Assembly (NCBI RefSeq): GCF_029852145.1
Contig: NC_079969.1
Coordinates: 20,947,459-21,011,458, forward strand
Origin: Microplitis mediator
Taxonomy: Eukaryota; Arthropoda; Insecta; Hymenoptera; Braconidae
Length of the DNA: 64,000 bases
Reading direction: 5' to 3'
A program made the position numbers and the translations under genes. Positions 47,423-60,972 of the stretch are shown one piece after another. Position 1 is the first letter of the stretch; the number at the start of each line of letters is the position of its first letter. Below the pieces are notes generated by a model. That model searched no databases and was not told where the DNA came from. It worked only from the letters and a program-made list of their open reading frames with translations.

Positions 47423-49642
47423 CTAAAAAAATTTAAATAAATATATAAGATTAATTATAGTTATATTTTTATTCATTAAAATAATAATCCTGATACAAAT
47501 ATATAACTACTAATTATATTTTTAAAAATAAATCATCTGTCATGCGATCTTTTAGTCTATTGTCCGATACAAGAAGTTGACTTTAAACTAAACACAACTA
47601 CGCAATCAAAGACAAAGAAATTACGTGTTTGACTTTGGACATGACAAAGAAAGATTATCTTTAGTAAGGGGCTTGGAATAATTACACGTGTACCCTAACT
47701 AGTGTCTCTAGGTTATGAAAATAATTATATTTATTTTGTCTTACGTAAGTTGTAAAAAATTATGCGAGTGCAATTAGTATTATTAAAATCGTAAATAATA
47801 ATTTTAAAATTATAAATTATTCAGCTGACAAATTTAACAATAAAATTAATTTTTTTTAAATTAATAAATAAAACCTTATTATCGAGACCTAAACATTTAA
47901 TGATTAAATCACAAATTGTTGGACATGTTTTCATATTTTTTATCACACATTTAACTCTATTACTTAAAATAAAATGTAAGAACTTCTTACACGGATTATA
48001 AAGTAACACTGATGCCCTATCGTTTGTACAGTTGATTTATCTGAATGATTTTATATATATTTTTCCTCTTATACATATAAGTGATATGGATATAGATATT
48101 TATAGATATATACAGTTGATAAATTGATTTTGTGGAACAAATTGATATGACTAATCTCAGTGATGTGTAAATTGAAAATTTATCAATCGCTATTATTATT
48201 ATTATTATTGTTATTATTATTATTTTCGCATAATAAAAAAAACTTTCTCACATATGTTAACTCTTTTTTACAGTTTCTCTTTTAAAAATTCTTAATTGAG
48301 ATGAAAGAAAAAAAAGGGGATTGACATGAGTCTTGAAAAGTTTTACGAAGTATTGGTTTTTATTATCGTCAACATGACATTCGGGTCAATTGACAGGTGT
48401 CGAGGATGCGAGTAAACGAAACCGTTAGTCCATCAGACTTTCCATCCATCCAAGAGTTATAGTGACACTGGCGATATTGATTAGACCCAACAGGTAAATA
48501 CTTTGAGCATACAATAATAAAGAGAATATTATTCTTTATATATATTTGCTTAACAATATAATATTTAATATACTTGTCAATAAATGATTTTCTTTTTTTT
48601 ATTTGTTAATGATCTCTCATTTGCTCAATGATGACATGACCAATCAAATTTTTATCCTTGAACATTTTTCTCATATAGATATATATATTTATTTTCAGGG
48701 ATTTTAAATTCAGGAAGTTGTGATTAAACGTTTGCTAAGTGAGTAAGATCATAGCAATTATTTTTAGAGGTAAAATACAGATATTGACCGAAAAAAAAAT
48801 TAAAAATAAAAAGATAATAATTTGAATACATTAATATTCTTTTCAGTAAAAATTTAAACTTAAATATTTGATTGATGAAGGCCGTAAATCAAATAGTATT
48901 ATATTATTTTATTTAAAATACTACAATTATATATTGAGTTTACGTAACCGCAGCATAAAAAATTTATTTTCAACAAAATACAATAATACAACTTGTGTAT
49001 TATAAAGTGTTGGGTTGGATCTTGATTTGGACACGTCGAGCCAAGATAAAAAGGTAAAAAAAAAAATCATTAAGAAAAAAAAGAAGGAAGAGGAAGATAA
49101 AAAGAAAACTTGTTTACCCTGAAATCTCGCGACAGCTGTAGGCCAAGATCAAAACTCTTTTAGACTTGTTCAGACGCGAAAGTATAAAAAAAAATATATA
49201 TATATATATAAAAAAGATCAACTGAGTTTTATAAACCTATTATTAACTCGAATTTTATTTGATGCAACTCCACCTACATAATTTTTATCACAAACAATTT
49301 ATTTTTACGAATTTCGGCAATTGGACACTGGGCACCTGGTACCGCAGGTGATGACTGAGACTTAGTGAAAAAAATCACGATCGAATAAATCTCAAATAAA
49401 ATTTTTACTTGATTTTTTTTTTTTATTTATATTTTTCTTCTTCGTTTTATACAGTACAGGGCAGATGCAAAAGACACCTGCCAAGCTGATACTACAAAAG
49501 AGAATCTCGGACATAAAGAATCTACTAGGTTATCAACATCTGCGGCCCAATAATATTTTTATTTTTTGTTTTCGAATTAAGTATAAGATAAATTTGTTTT
49601 TCTAATTTATTGCATTATTTATAATTTAGAAAATCATGTCTG

Positions 49643-50301
49643 CCCTTGTAAAAAAAATTGTTCCAAAAATGTTCCTGACAGCGATCTTCCAAAATTGAGA
49701 AAATTTTGAACTTTGAGTCGAACATTTTTGAAACTTTGAAATAAAAGTGTGAAAGATTTTCAACTAGTGTAAACTTTTCTTGCGGGTTTCTATTTTTTTT
49801 TTTTTTTTTTTGAAATTTTTCAAGTAAAAATGATTTGAATTGACAATTTTGTGAGTTCATAATCAGTTTATAATTAATTCCAATCACTCATTTTTTATAC
49901 TATTTTTGAACGAGTACGAAAAAGTTAAAAAACCTGACCCCCAAAAATTTCTAATAAAAGTCAAAAATTGTTTATAAATATTTTCAAATAATTTTATTTA
50001 TTTTTTTTTTTTTTTGCCTGATACCTGAATAATTCTGGTAAGAGTCGCAAATGTTCATAATTCCTAAGTAATTCTTTTTTTCTAATATTCTTCAAACCAA
50101 AAAAATTGTCAAATCAATTTATTCTAGCTCAAAAAATAAAAAAACCAAAAACGCGCAGGAAAAGTCTACATCAGTTGGAAATTTTTCACTTTCTAAATTT
50201 TTAAAAGTTCCAAAAATCTTCAATTCAGAGTTCAGAATTGTCTCAATTTTGAAAGTTCACTATCGTGTACGTTTTTGGAACGATTTTTTTTTTTACACGG
50301 G
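49643..50301. mobile_element. Family D foldback, larger variant
   Basis: Left end CCCTTGTAAAAAAAATTGTT then CCAAAAATGTT; right end TTTTTGGAACGATTTTTTTT then ACACGGG. Inner pairs include AAAATTGAGAAAATTTTGAA / TCAATTTTGAAAGTTC and TTTCAACTAGTGTAAACTTT / AAAAGTCTACATCAGTTGGA. Confidence 0.65.
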
Positions 50302-51476
50302 TGTTACAAATAATAAATTTTACACTTGCAGAAAAAAGTTAAATATACAAATGTTAAAAAATTTTAAAAGTAATAAAAAAGTTATTGTTATTACCATAAT
50401 AAATTGTAAGAATGTTAACAATGCAAGAGGTATTATTGAAGATGATAAAAATGAGACATTGGAATCTGTTTCGTCAATCACAAGCGATATATCTTGAAGA
50501 GAGGAGTGGCCTCGTAATTATACGCGGAAGGCTCTTACATTTCTCTATTGCATTTTTATATGCATTAATATTAGAAAAAAAAAAAAAGAAATTTAAAAAA
50601 TGAGGACGCATCTAAACACTTGTTGACCTCAAGAGTCAATCTTATCTGATTTAATGCTGAATAAATAAAAATTTATTTCATATATGTATGATTTATTGAA
50701 ACATTTTTTATTATCGTGTCTGACTGCTAGTGAGTTAAACTGGTCTATTATCAACGATAACACACAACTAATTCAAAAAGAGGTTATCAAATGGCAATTA
50801 ATATAAACACGCTATTTAAATTATTAACTAGACTACACTAGGTCAAAGCTAAATTGGCCTGAATACAATTTATCGGAGACACTGACTGGTCACCTGGGTT
50901 AATAAGCCAGTAATTAAAATTAGTATGTAAACATAATAAAAATTAAAGTGAGATGATATATTTTTATTAAATAGGCCACCGCTTTATTGTTGTCTTACGG
51001 GTTACGCCGAGTGTCAGATAAATAATATTTTTTTATTGTTTCTTTCTTTATTTTATTCCTCATCTCATATTCATGTTTGTTGTCTTGAGCTCTTGGAACT
51101 CATCCAGACACAATTACGTACATATGGTCTTATCGCTGTGAATTCTGAGTAATATGGACAAAGTTGTGGTTAACTTTACACTCTATATGTTTAATAAAAT
51201 AAAATAATGTAATATAATATAATACATAATATTTATATATTATTATAATCTATAAATTTCAAAAAAATTATTAAGTATTAAATTGTTATTAGTAAAATGT
51301 ATTTGATTAAAAAAAAATTTATTTTTTTATTATTTGTCATCTGTATGATTAAGAAAATAAGGAAAATTTTGTCCGTCATATTTATAGGGGGAAATTAGTT
51401 ACTGTGATTAAATTTGGTAACTTTGGAAAAGTCATGACTTGAATTTGTATCTTTTTACAGTTTTAATGTGATAATT

Positions 51477-51662
51477 ACACAGAAAAAAAGGATTTCTTGG
51501 TGCAAAAAATGTTTACTTGCTCTAAGAAACTTTTTGCATTATAAATTGAAAACAAAAGTTTCTTGGGGCGAGAAAAAATTTTTTCTAGTCCTAATAAATT
51601 TTTTTTTTTCATTTCATAATGCAAAATTTTTCTTGCGCCAAGAAATTCTTTTTTTACTTGTG
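51477..51662. mobile_element. Family F MITE
   Basis: It starts ACACAGAAAAAAAGGATTTC then TTGGTGCAAAAAA and ends TTGCGCCAAGAAATTCTTTT. The interior has TTGCATTATAAATTGAAAAC and its inverse CATTTCATAATGCAAAA. Confidence 0.7.
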
Positions 51663-51864
51663 TAGTTCAATATCTTAATTTTTGGGAATAATTCGTATAC
51701 ATTTGAATTTCGCGCTAAAAACGTTTATTTGTATTTTTTTTTTTTTAATAATATTTTTATATTATTAACATCAAAATTTTTAATATTTTGAAATTATATA
51801 ATATATTTGTTTATATTAATTACCGACAACATTCTTTGGTAAACCCTAAGAATTAAATCGTATA

Positions 51865-52082
51865 CCTGACGATCCGAACGTTTTTTGCGAAACGAAAATA
51901 AAAAAACGAAATGAAAAATAAAAAATCTACTGGATCTCGATTTCCGAAATGTTTCGCATGGGTGCTAGAATGTCCGCCGAAAATTTCAGCCACCCCAAAT
52001 TACCCCTTAAGCCACCTCTAAGCAGTCAAATTACATAAATTTTTTTAATTTTCGTCGCGCGAAAAACGTTCCGATCTTCAGG
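51865..52082. mobile_element. Family G MITE with TA on both sides
   Basis: TIRs CCTGACGATCCGAACGTTTT and AAACGTTCCGATCTTCAGG; TA at 51863-51864 and 52083-52084. Confidence 0.8.
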
Positions 52083-54174
52083 TACGTATTAAATCAATTT
52101 TTTGTATCTGTTACCGTTTTTGAAAAAAAAAAAAGTAATAGTAATAAATAAAAAATACAGTCAAAAAAACTTGATGACGAACAAAAATTTGAACGTATGT
52201 TGATTTTTTTAAAAGTATTCCACGATTGTAATTTTGAAAATACATATATGTTGTTTTATGACGGATGAGAATATTAGTCGCAATTAGCTTTTATGAATAA
52301 AAATTAAAATATATTAATGAGTAGATGATTCGATAAACAATTCAATTTAAAATATATTCGATAAATTTTGTAGAAGCACTCCGGTAGTCACGTAGAGACT
52401 GCATAGTTTGCTAGTTATTATGATAATGATTATTATTATTTTACTTTCTACAGTAAACTAATAAACTATTAAATAACAGCAAAAAAAAATTTTGATTTTA
52501 TATTTCAATAAAGTATTAGATATTTATATTTATATCAATATATGTAGTATATCAATATATGATAAAATTATTAGTTATGATATTATATTATATTGAGGAC
52601 AAGAAAATTGAGGTACGACTGATTTGGTAGGGCCCATTGTCTCCTGACGTGGGAAAAACTAAGAAGGAATAAATAATGACGCAGTTAAATTGCATGCGGT
52701 TGATTCATACCGTTGTAATACAACCTCAACCTTCATCTGACAATTTTTAAACTAATCACAAATTGATTAAAAATTCTTTTTTTTTTTATCTTAAAAACAT
52801 ACAAGGAAAAACTGATTAAGTTTTTATATTTTTTCAGATAAAAAAAAATATTTTGTTTCAGTTTCTTTGTTTGAATATTTTTCAATCAATTAGAGTGAAT
52901 GTTGTTCACTTAAACTTTTGAACATACATAAAACAAACGGTGTTGTATGTGGATTTCACAATTCGCAAATGGTTCGCGAGTTTAACTGTCCAGCGCTAAT
53001 GCGTCCAACGGTTTTCTCCAATCGATGTGCACCGCTCTAATTGGCGCTCGTGAAAACAAACCCATGGCATGAAGTTTACTCTGTACTCTCATCTGTTCTC
53101 AGTGTATTAAAAAAACTGAGTAACAAGATACAAAAATATAACAATATTCTACATCATCAACTAGAGTACATAAGAGTTTAACAACAAGATCCTTAGTACA
53201 CTCGACTGTATAAATTTTCACTCATTATTATTTTATTTTGTTTTTTCTACTGTCATTCATTAAATCCTTTCACTTTCAATCGTTGTTTTAAAATTATAGA
53301 TATTGAAACTGACATAATAAAAAATGAAATAATAAACTAAATCATAAAAATGATATGAAATAAAATATATAAATAGATAAGTAGATAAAAAAAAAAAAAT
53401 AATAATAATAATAACAAGTCTAGTGAATCCTATGGATCTATACAAGAGTCTACAGAGTCAGGGACATCTTCATGGTTGACTCGACAACAGGGTCGAGTCA
53501 GTCAAGAGAAAAGTATCAAGGAGACGATGAAGAAGAGGAAAAGATCGTGACGACGACCCTTGGGAGATCCCTGAGTGGTGTTAGGGTGCGACGATGGGCT
53601 CGTCATGGATGAAGATGAGTGCGGGTTGACATTAAGTCTTAAAGATACTCTTGAGTAAAACTAAAATATAATAAAAAATATATTTAACCTTTTGTAAATA
53701 ATAATAATTATAACAATTGTTGCTATTATTATTATTTTTTATTATAATATAAATAGATAAAGTTGGTGAAATATTTTATGCAGAAAATATGAGTGTCATT
53801 AGGACTGCATACCGCCCCAGGCTTTGTGAATTGAGCCCAAAAAATACTTAATGATATTTACAAACAATACTACTTTACACGCACTAACGTGAGGTATAAA
53901 AAATATATATATACATGTATATTTAACTCTTCGTATGTGAAAAGAATTATGCGAAGAAGTGAAGTTAAGACTTGAGACCAGAGATTAAAAGAATAAACTG
54001 AAACTTTCACGGCCACAGGCTCTGGCGACCTGGTCTCCAGAGCAGGTATAAGAGGTATAAGAGGTCGATTTCGATACTTTTATAATAAAAAAAAAAAGAA
54101 AAACACAAGAAAAAAAAATTAATAATAATTTAAAATCAATAGTGTAAATTTTTTTCCATCATTCAATTTGAGTA

Positions 54175-54357
54175 CACTGAGAAAATAATATTTTCGAATT
54201 ATAGTATAGTCTTACCACAAGAAATTATGATATTAAAAATTTTTAATCTTATATATTTTTGCTGAAAAAATTTGAAGATTTCATTCAAAATAATTTTCTT
54301 CATCCAAGAAATCCAAGTTTATTTCAAGATATCATGATCTTTTTTTTCGTGATAGTG
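54175..54357. mobile_element. Family I MITE
   Basis: CACTGAGAAAATAATATTTT at the left; a weaker GATAGTG at the right. Shares inner blocks in inverse with 29288-29569. Confidence 0.5.
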
Positions 54358-54469
54358 TAGATAAAACATAATTTATATCGATTTATTACTCGAGAAAATA
54401 TTGTTTTTACAAAAATTATTTTTTTCCGCAGTGTAGTCAAATTTTAAAACGTAAGTAGAAAAATAAATA

Positions 54470-54561
54470 TTAAAATTTAAACTTTGACAAGAGTTCAAGG
54501 GCTTCTTGAACTGATAAAAATTCAAAGAATGTCGCACCGAAATAACTACCACATGGATTAT
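54470..54561 (-). CDS. Candidate terminal coding exon, minus strand
   Basis: A strong acceptor (a long T run then TAG) is followed by an open frame of 30 codons reading NPCGSYFGATFFEFL...EALELLSKFKF and a TAA at 54470. It needs a one-base overhang from its upstream exon. It may be a 3' exon of the small gene at 55310-56812 through an alternative splice, or of an undetected gene. No family is recognised. Confidence 0.3.
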
Positions 54562-55242
54562 CTAAAAAAAAAAAAAATATAAGTGTTTTGAAATAATACG
54601 CTAATAGAAAAACAGTTTTAAGATAAAGAGAAAAGAAGTGAAGCTGAGGTGAGTAACACTGAAAAGATAGTACCTGATGTTTGTAAACATCCGCTTTTCA
54701 GGTTTCAACTATTCTACATATCACATTCATCTTATAATAGTCTTTTTTTTTCTTTTATGACTAAAGTGTAGTCAGATACAACAATAATAATCTTATTTAA
54801 TAGATACTGAATGAAGTAAAATGAGTAATTGAGAGAAAGGATAAAAAAAAATGTAAGTAAATTATTAACGCTTACGACCATCTGTTGTAAATTAATGGCT
54901 TTACGCTTCACTTGACGAAAAACACTTTCCCATAATATTTTATTTTCTATAATTCTGTCTATTTAATTATAAATATTAATAATATGTCAGAGTAACTTCA
55001 ATAAAAAAAAAATAAGTATCAGTACGAGAGTTTTAAATGGAGCAAGATTAATACTCGACGTTGTACAGCCGTCACTGTCAATTATTATTTTTATTCTATT
55101 CTCACTAACTACCCCACGTTCAACGGCCTCTGTGTACTATATACTTTATATATATACATACTTTAAAGAATAAAATGAGTCAGGTTAACGCATTGACGAC
55201 ATTAGTTTAAACTACTCTTACTCTCTCGTTTTTCAATGTATG

Positions 55243-55282
<40 letters not shown>

Positions 55283-55309
55283 TTTTTTTTCTTTCTCTCG
55301 AGCAATAGT

Positions 55310-56812
55310 TTAATGATGTAGCATCAACATAACAGCAGAATCAGCATCCAAAGCAAAAGTTGAGTCTAAGTGCACGTCCAAGTGAATCCATTGTTCGTCC
55401 GTCAATTTCATTTTACGAACTACAATCCTAACAATGGACCAATAGTTAAGAGCACTTTCGAGACCAGGATTTAAATTTTCCAGCTCTGTTACTATCATTC
55501 ATATCAATTTTAATAAAGGTAATAAAAAAAATATTAATAGTATTGTTATTAAAATGATACTGAAGTTAGCTGACGTTTGAAAATTTTTTGATTTTTTTCG
55601 AAACGATAAGATATAGAAAGAAATCGCATCTATAGTTTTTGTAATTTTCTCTATATGCATATTTTTAGTTTTTTTTTGCAATTGATTTGTAAAAAAAAAA
55701 AAATCGGAAATTTTCAACTTCAAGATCGTTTATTAAATATGAATATGAATATAATTTTTTAAATCAAGTAAAGAATAAATAAAATGTAAGTTAAAATAAA
55801 AATGAAAAAATATGATATTGAAGTTAGCCGACGTCAAATAATTTTTGGATTTTTTAAAAAAAATGACAAATTCTAAAAAAAAGAAAACTTCAAAAAATGA
55901 GCCTATAGCGTTTTTAATTTTCTACATGTGAATATTTTAAGTTTAGTTTTTTTTTTTTACTTGTATTGTTGAAAAGAAATCTAAAAATTGTCGTTTATTA
56001 AATTCAGGATCATTATAAAATATGAGTGTGAATGTAGCAGACATTAGTCAAATTTAAAATTATAAATAAATAAAGTAAATAATTAAAAAAATAATATTTC
56101 GAAAAATTGCACTTATTAATTTTAAAATTTATTAAATGCGTATTTTTTAAAAATTTTATTTTATTAATTATTTACTCTATTTATTAAAAATTTTTAATTT
56201 GTTTAATGTCTGCTACATTCTCACTCATTTATAAAATGCGTATTTAGATAATTAATAAATTAGTACGCGGATTTTTTTCAATTTAATTATTTTTTTATTT
56301 AATATTTAAAAATTGTCTCAAGTCTGCTACATTTATGATCCTGAAAGTAGCAGACACTACAAAATTGTATTCATTTTCAATAGACAAAATAAATATTGAC
56401 AGGCAGAATTTTCGAAAAAGGCATGTGAAGTTTTAAAAAAATTTATTGTGTATTTCTTAAAAATTTTTATGATGACAGTTAACATTCGAATTAAAAACAT
56501 TGAAATTTTGACAGTTACTTTCAGCATCGTCTACCTTAACACCCATTTTTTAAATGTGGTGTCAAATTATTCAAAGAAAAATTTTCATAAATTTATAATA
56601 CAAATTTATGATAATAATAAAAAAAATTAGTAAGAGAAATTATAAAACACATGTTAGCATTTACTATATATCATATACATACATACATATTATTTATTCA
56701 AATGTTCAATAATTTTACTCACATTGTAAAGAGACTTAAGTTTCACGTGGTTAAGAGCCGGTACATCCACCATAGAACACTTGAGTAAAATAGTTGTCGT
56801 TTGACTTGGCAT
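55310..56812 (-). CDS. Small two-exon gene, unknown product (about 87 aa)
   Basis: Exon 1 (56812-56723) encodes MPSQTTTILLKCSMVDVPAL and ten more residues, ending at a consensus GTGAGT donor. Exon 2 (55483-55310) encodes NLNPGLESALNYWSIVRIVV followed by RKMKLTDEQWIHLDVHLDS and a TAA stop. The in-frame acceptor ACAGAG is weak; in-frame stops just upstream limit the choices. Residue use looks like real protein in both exons. A housekeeping-type promoter lies 200-280 bases upstream. I do not recognise the family. A different second exon is possible. Confidence 0.45.
55552..56360. repeat. Cluster of family J and GTGAATGTAGCAGAC elements in the small gene's intron
   Basis: Family J ends (ATGATACTGAAGTTAGC at 55553, GATATTGAAGTTAGCCGACG at 55815, a complementary end near 56002-56012, and ATGATCCTGAAAGTAGCAGA at 56335) surround a foldback at 56022-56228 whose ends are GAGTGTGAATGTAGCAGACA and TGTCTGCTACATTCTCACTC. 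The foldback appears inserted in the J copy. Confidence 0.6.
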
Positions 56813-57474
56813 TATTACTCTATTTATTTTTCGCTTTTATCGTTTTCGATTGAAAATAATTTTATTCGTAATACTTTTATATAAAATTGTCACGCTACAC
56901 AAATTCACTGTCGATCTATTGTAACGCTTTATCAACTCTTTAATTTATATATAATTATAATTATTATTAAACACAATTTTCATAATTACTTGCTAAGTAA
57001 AACACAACAGTTAAATATGGCAGTTTTATTTTACTTCCGGTTTATTTAATTTAACAAACACGTTGGTTTTGAATTTACGCATGCGCAATCTTAAATTTTC
57101 GCGCTGTTCTAAATAATTTATAATTATAGTATTAATGTGTGAAAAATATTATTTGTTTGTATAAAAGTATAAAAGACATACAAATAAACTATTATTATTA
57201 TTATTGGTCTTATAAAGATATACATTTAAAAATTTATAAGAAACGCGACATGCGGACAAAAGGCCGAAGGCGCACTATCGCCTCGCCGTGCCTGACTGAC
57301 TGACTGACTGACTGGTTTGCTTTACACTCGCAGTTACTTTGAAACTGAGCAGAATAATACACCCCTCCCTTCCTCTCCGATGTAACACTAAGCGCCCTCT
57401 TCTTTATTACAACTCTCTCTACCTAGCCAATGATCCTTTGCGTTTTTTTACTCCAAAATATATGTTTCAATTCT
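56813..57474. promoter_or_regulatory. Promoter region of the small minus-strand gene
   Basis: ACTTCCGGT (57032-57040, complement ACCGGAAGT) matches the ETS/GABP core. ACGCATGCGCAAT (57077-57089) matches the NRF-1/Erect-wing site. Both are typical of TATA-less housekeeping promoters. A GC-richer stretch with a (GACT)n run (57292-57313) follows. Activity is inferred. Confidence 0.45.
57292..57313 (+). repeat. (GACT)n microsatellite
   Basis: Five tandem CTGA/GACT units in a GC-richer patch. Confidence 0.85.
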
Positions 57475-57678
57475 ATGATCCTGAAGTTAGCAGACATTTC
57501 AAAATTTTTTGATTTTTTTTTGAACAATTAAATTCAAAGAAAAAAAAAAACTAAAAATATGCACATGTAGAAAATTTAAAAAACTCAAGGTGCAATTTTT
57601 TCAAATATTTTTTTTCTTCTCATTTATCGTCTAAAAAAAAGTCCAAAAATTATTAGACGTCTGCTAACTTCAGTATCA
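57475..57678. mobile_element. Family J MITE
   Basis: ATGATCCTGAAGTTAGCAGA and TCTGCTAACTTCAGTATCAT are inverted ends about 200 bases apart. Inner marks TTTCAAAATTTTTTGATTTT and AAAAGTCCAAAAATTATTAG continue the pairing. Confidence 0.75.
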
Positions 57679-58787
57679 TTTCAATTCTACACTTAAAAAT
57701 TTTTTTGAATTTTCAAGGATAATTGTCATGGAAATTTAAAAAAATTTATTTTACTGGAATATCGATTTATTCCGATAATTTAAAAAATTAAAGCATAACT
57801 TTTAATGAATTAAAAAGTATACGATCTATGTAATTAATCAAGATATTGAGTTTAATTTAAATTTAAAATATAGTACGAACTTTTTTTTTTAAAACCTTAA
57901 TTAATTTTTGATAATCGCGAGTTTATTAAATCCTGCTATGAAATTTATCTGCTTTAAAGTAAATATTATTTGAAATTAATTGACTTGTGGACAATAAAAA
58001 AAAACAATTGTTGAAATAAAATCAACTGAAGTATATTATGATTTCAATTTTCATGACATTTATCATTTGGAAATTTAAAGTTATGTAAAAATAAAGTATA
58101 TAAATAAATAAATTTATAATTTATGTTTCTGACTGATTTTAATTTTGTTAATAACTTTGAGTAATTTGATTTAAATTTCAAGGAAAATTTTTGAGTATAG
58201 TCTCGATAATGTTTACATGGTGTCTCTTACTCTTCTTATCTTCACTACCATATTGACCGTTAAATATAAAATAAAATTTTAAATATATACACAGTTTAAT
58301 TTATAATAACATTATTTTTTTACAAGACCAATATGGAAATAAACATTATTTGATGGCTTTGTATCTTCTGTACAGTTTATTTTATATATTGGAGTAGAAA
58401 TAAAAATGTATGATAAATAAATAAATAAAATAAGGAAGATGGTAAGCGTACTTTTGTATAAATACTCGTAATACAACAGCTGTACAAGTGTTTTTCAGTC
58501 TTAATTTTTTTTAAGTCTTGAGGGTATATACCATCAACCATCAGCACGCGCATGGTTTAACTTCTCATCTATACGCGATCTGTAAACCTCAGTCATTATT
58601 GTAATATCTCTAAGTGGCAGTTTCCATGCTCCGTTGCTCTACAATCGTTTATTTTTTTATTGTACAAAGTGTAGGGGGATGAGTTTTATTTATGAATGTG
58701 AAATTTTTAATTTTATTATTGTTTATAAGATTGTTGAGGTAGAAATCATTGGCTTTCTTGGCAAATATATGCCTGGATTTTTTAATA

Positions 58788-59097
58788 CATTGTAAAAAAA
58801 TCGCGGAGTGAATGAGGATCAAATCCGGAGTGAATGCGGAGCGGATAACTGTTTATTTATTTAATCCCCTCGGAGGGAAATTTACTCCGAAAGAGATTTT
58901 ATTCTAATATTCAAACTCTGATTCAGAGTGAATTCGGGTTGAGATAAAATTCAGATAACTCCGAAATCACTCCGCTGAAAAAAAATTCCTATTTACTCCG
59001 TATGTGGAGCGATTTTGTGTAAAACCTATGAAACTCCGAGTGACAGAGTGAATTCGGATTAAAAGAAATCCGAATTCACTCACAATTTTTTACAGTT
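58788..59097. mobile_element. Family H MITE
   Basis: CATTGTAAAAAAATCGCGGA and ACTCACAATTTTTTACAGTT are the ends, with TA on each side (58786-58787, 59098-59099). The body repeats GGAGTGAAT, AATCCGAATTCACTC and CACTCCG in both orientations, an organisation like family B with a different internal motif. Confidence 0.7.
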
Positions 59098-60972
59098 TAA
59101 AAGAAATTATCTTTTGATATTTTTTTTGCTACAATTAATAAAGAAATATATATACATATGCAGTTCAAAAAGTAGAAAAAAAAAATAATATTTTCGCAAT
59201 GAATAGAATGTTAAGTACTTTGGAAAGTTGGCACTATAGATTGGTATTAATTATACATTTTAAAACTTACATTTTCGCGAAATGTTTATGAATTATCGAA
59301 AAATGTGGACTTTAAAAAAAAAAAAAAATAAGAAAAAGTGGGCTAAGACATCGAAGATATTCGAATCCCAATTTGACTAACAGCTAAAAAAAGTATTTTT
59401 GTAGCCTAGTGTAACACATATATTTAAAAAAAAAAAATAAGCAATGTCGCTCTTCAAAAAAAATCAAAAATTGAGTTTAAAATGGAAAAAAAGGTTGGAA
59501 AATTAAAAATTTGATTTGTTCGTATTTTTTTTTCGAAAATTACATTTCAAGACGAAAAAATGACCCCCATCACTTTTAGATTACGATGAAATGATCAGGA
59601 GTAATGAATTTTTTAAACTTGCCTTTCAAAGAAACCATCGTTTCTTTGAAATTTTCAAAAATTCATTTCTTAAGAACTTTTGAAGATTAAGGGCTAAAAA
59701 TTTACAGGTAGGCGTCTTTGGAGACATACAAAAAGATGTAAAAAAGTTCAGCTAAATAAAAAAATATAGTTTTTGAAATCAGGTGATTTGGTATGGAATG
59801 GAATGGAATATATACATGGATGATATGTTATTTATTTAACCTTCAATGTGAAAGTCATTGATGTAGCTTATTGTTGTGGAAATTTACAATATTTTTTATT
59901 GTATGTATCAAGAGATTAGTGTTTATTTGTGATACTTGTTCAATTATTAAGAGAGATTATATATCCATATAAAAAATAAAAGTAAATTTTTTCTTGTAAT
60001 ATGATGATGCGTGGTTTATTTTTCTGACTAAGATGACATGAAATCACAGAATTTAAAGCGAGTAATTAAACTTCTCATTCAATCGATTACTGACTTATCA
60101 ATGCATCAATTCTACGAAGTGCTTACGTTTATATTTGTGATCAAGAAGCAGTATCGTCATATGTTTGACTCATTCTGTATTTTATTCTATGAGTTTCTCA
60201 CTTTTATTAGCAGCAGTTAGTTAGCTGACGTAAATCTTATCATTACAATCAATATGGAGCTTTCAATGACAAGTCAGCTAACTTTTTGTTGTAAATAATT
60301 TTGAATTTTGTGTATTTTTTTGTGTTATTGTATATATTTAATGACTTTTAATTTCGAGCTGATCACAATTCATAATTGAAAGGAAAAATTTAAAAAATTA
60401 ATTGACGTAAATTTTTTTTATTAAACTGAATATTAAAAATTTTCTTCAGTGATTTTTAAAGAAAATTTATATCATAGACGAACTGAGATGAGCTGAATAA
60501 TATCAGAAATTATTATCAATATTCATAATAAAAAAAAAAAAAAAATTTAATAAAACATGGGATTAAAAACGTTGGCTGACTTGGGTTAAAAATACTCCCA
60601 GCATATTTTATTTTTATATCAATTTATTTTTTTTTTCGCACCACAGATCTTTCACTTTACTTTGTGAAAATAGCGTGGGCGACTTCTATACGAGGTCAAA
60701 GTCTTACTTTACTGACATTACTGACATCGACAGAGATGGAGTCTCGTCAACTAAACTTAAACTCTACCGAGTTCGATAGTCACGTACATACATTATGTAT
60801 CATTATTACATACATGTTACGTATATCTCCAGTATGAGATGAGTTTAAAATAATATTTATTTAACGGGATCATCATTCGACCTTAACCTCAGTTTTAAAT
60901 ATTTAAATAATTATATTATAAGTTTTTTCACTTTTTATAATATTTACTAATTTATTCATCTCAATATCACTA

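Larger units (their letters stand above)
47423..54469. other. Non-coding DNA upstream of the first recognised kinase exon
   Basis: It should hold the missing 5' kinase exons, but none is certain. Repeats: family D 49643-50301, family F 51477-51662, family G 51865-52082, family I 54175-54357. Complex, less AT-rich islands at 48350-48490, 52930-53100 and 53450-53640 are candidates for first exons or promoters. A minus-strand ATG with an open start (MTSPSSHPNTTQGSPK) at about 53611 lacks a good donor. Confidence 0.35.

Noticed and set aside
53440..53660. First coding exon of the kinase with MTSPSSHPNTTQGSPK
   Set aside because: The ATG context is fair, but no GTAAGT- or GTGAGT-like donor follows in the phase needed to join the exon at 47422.
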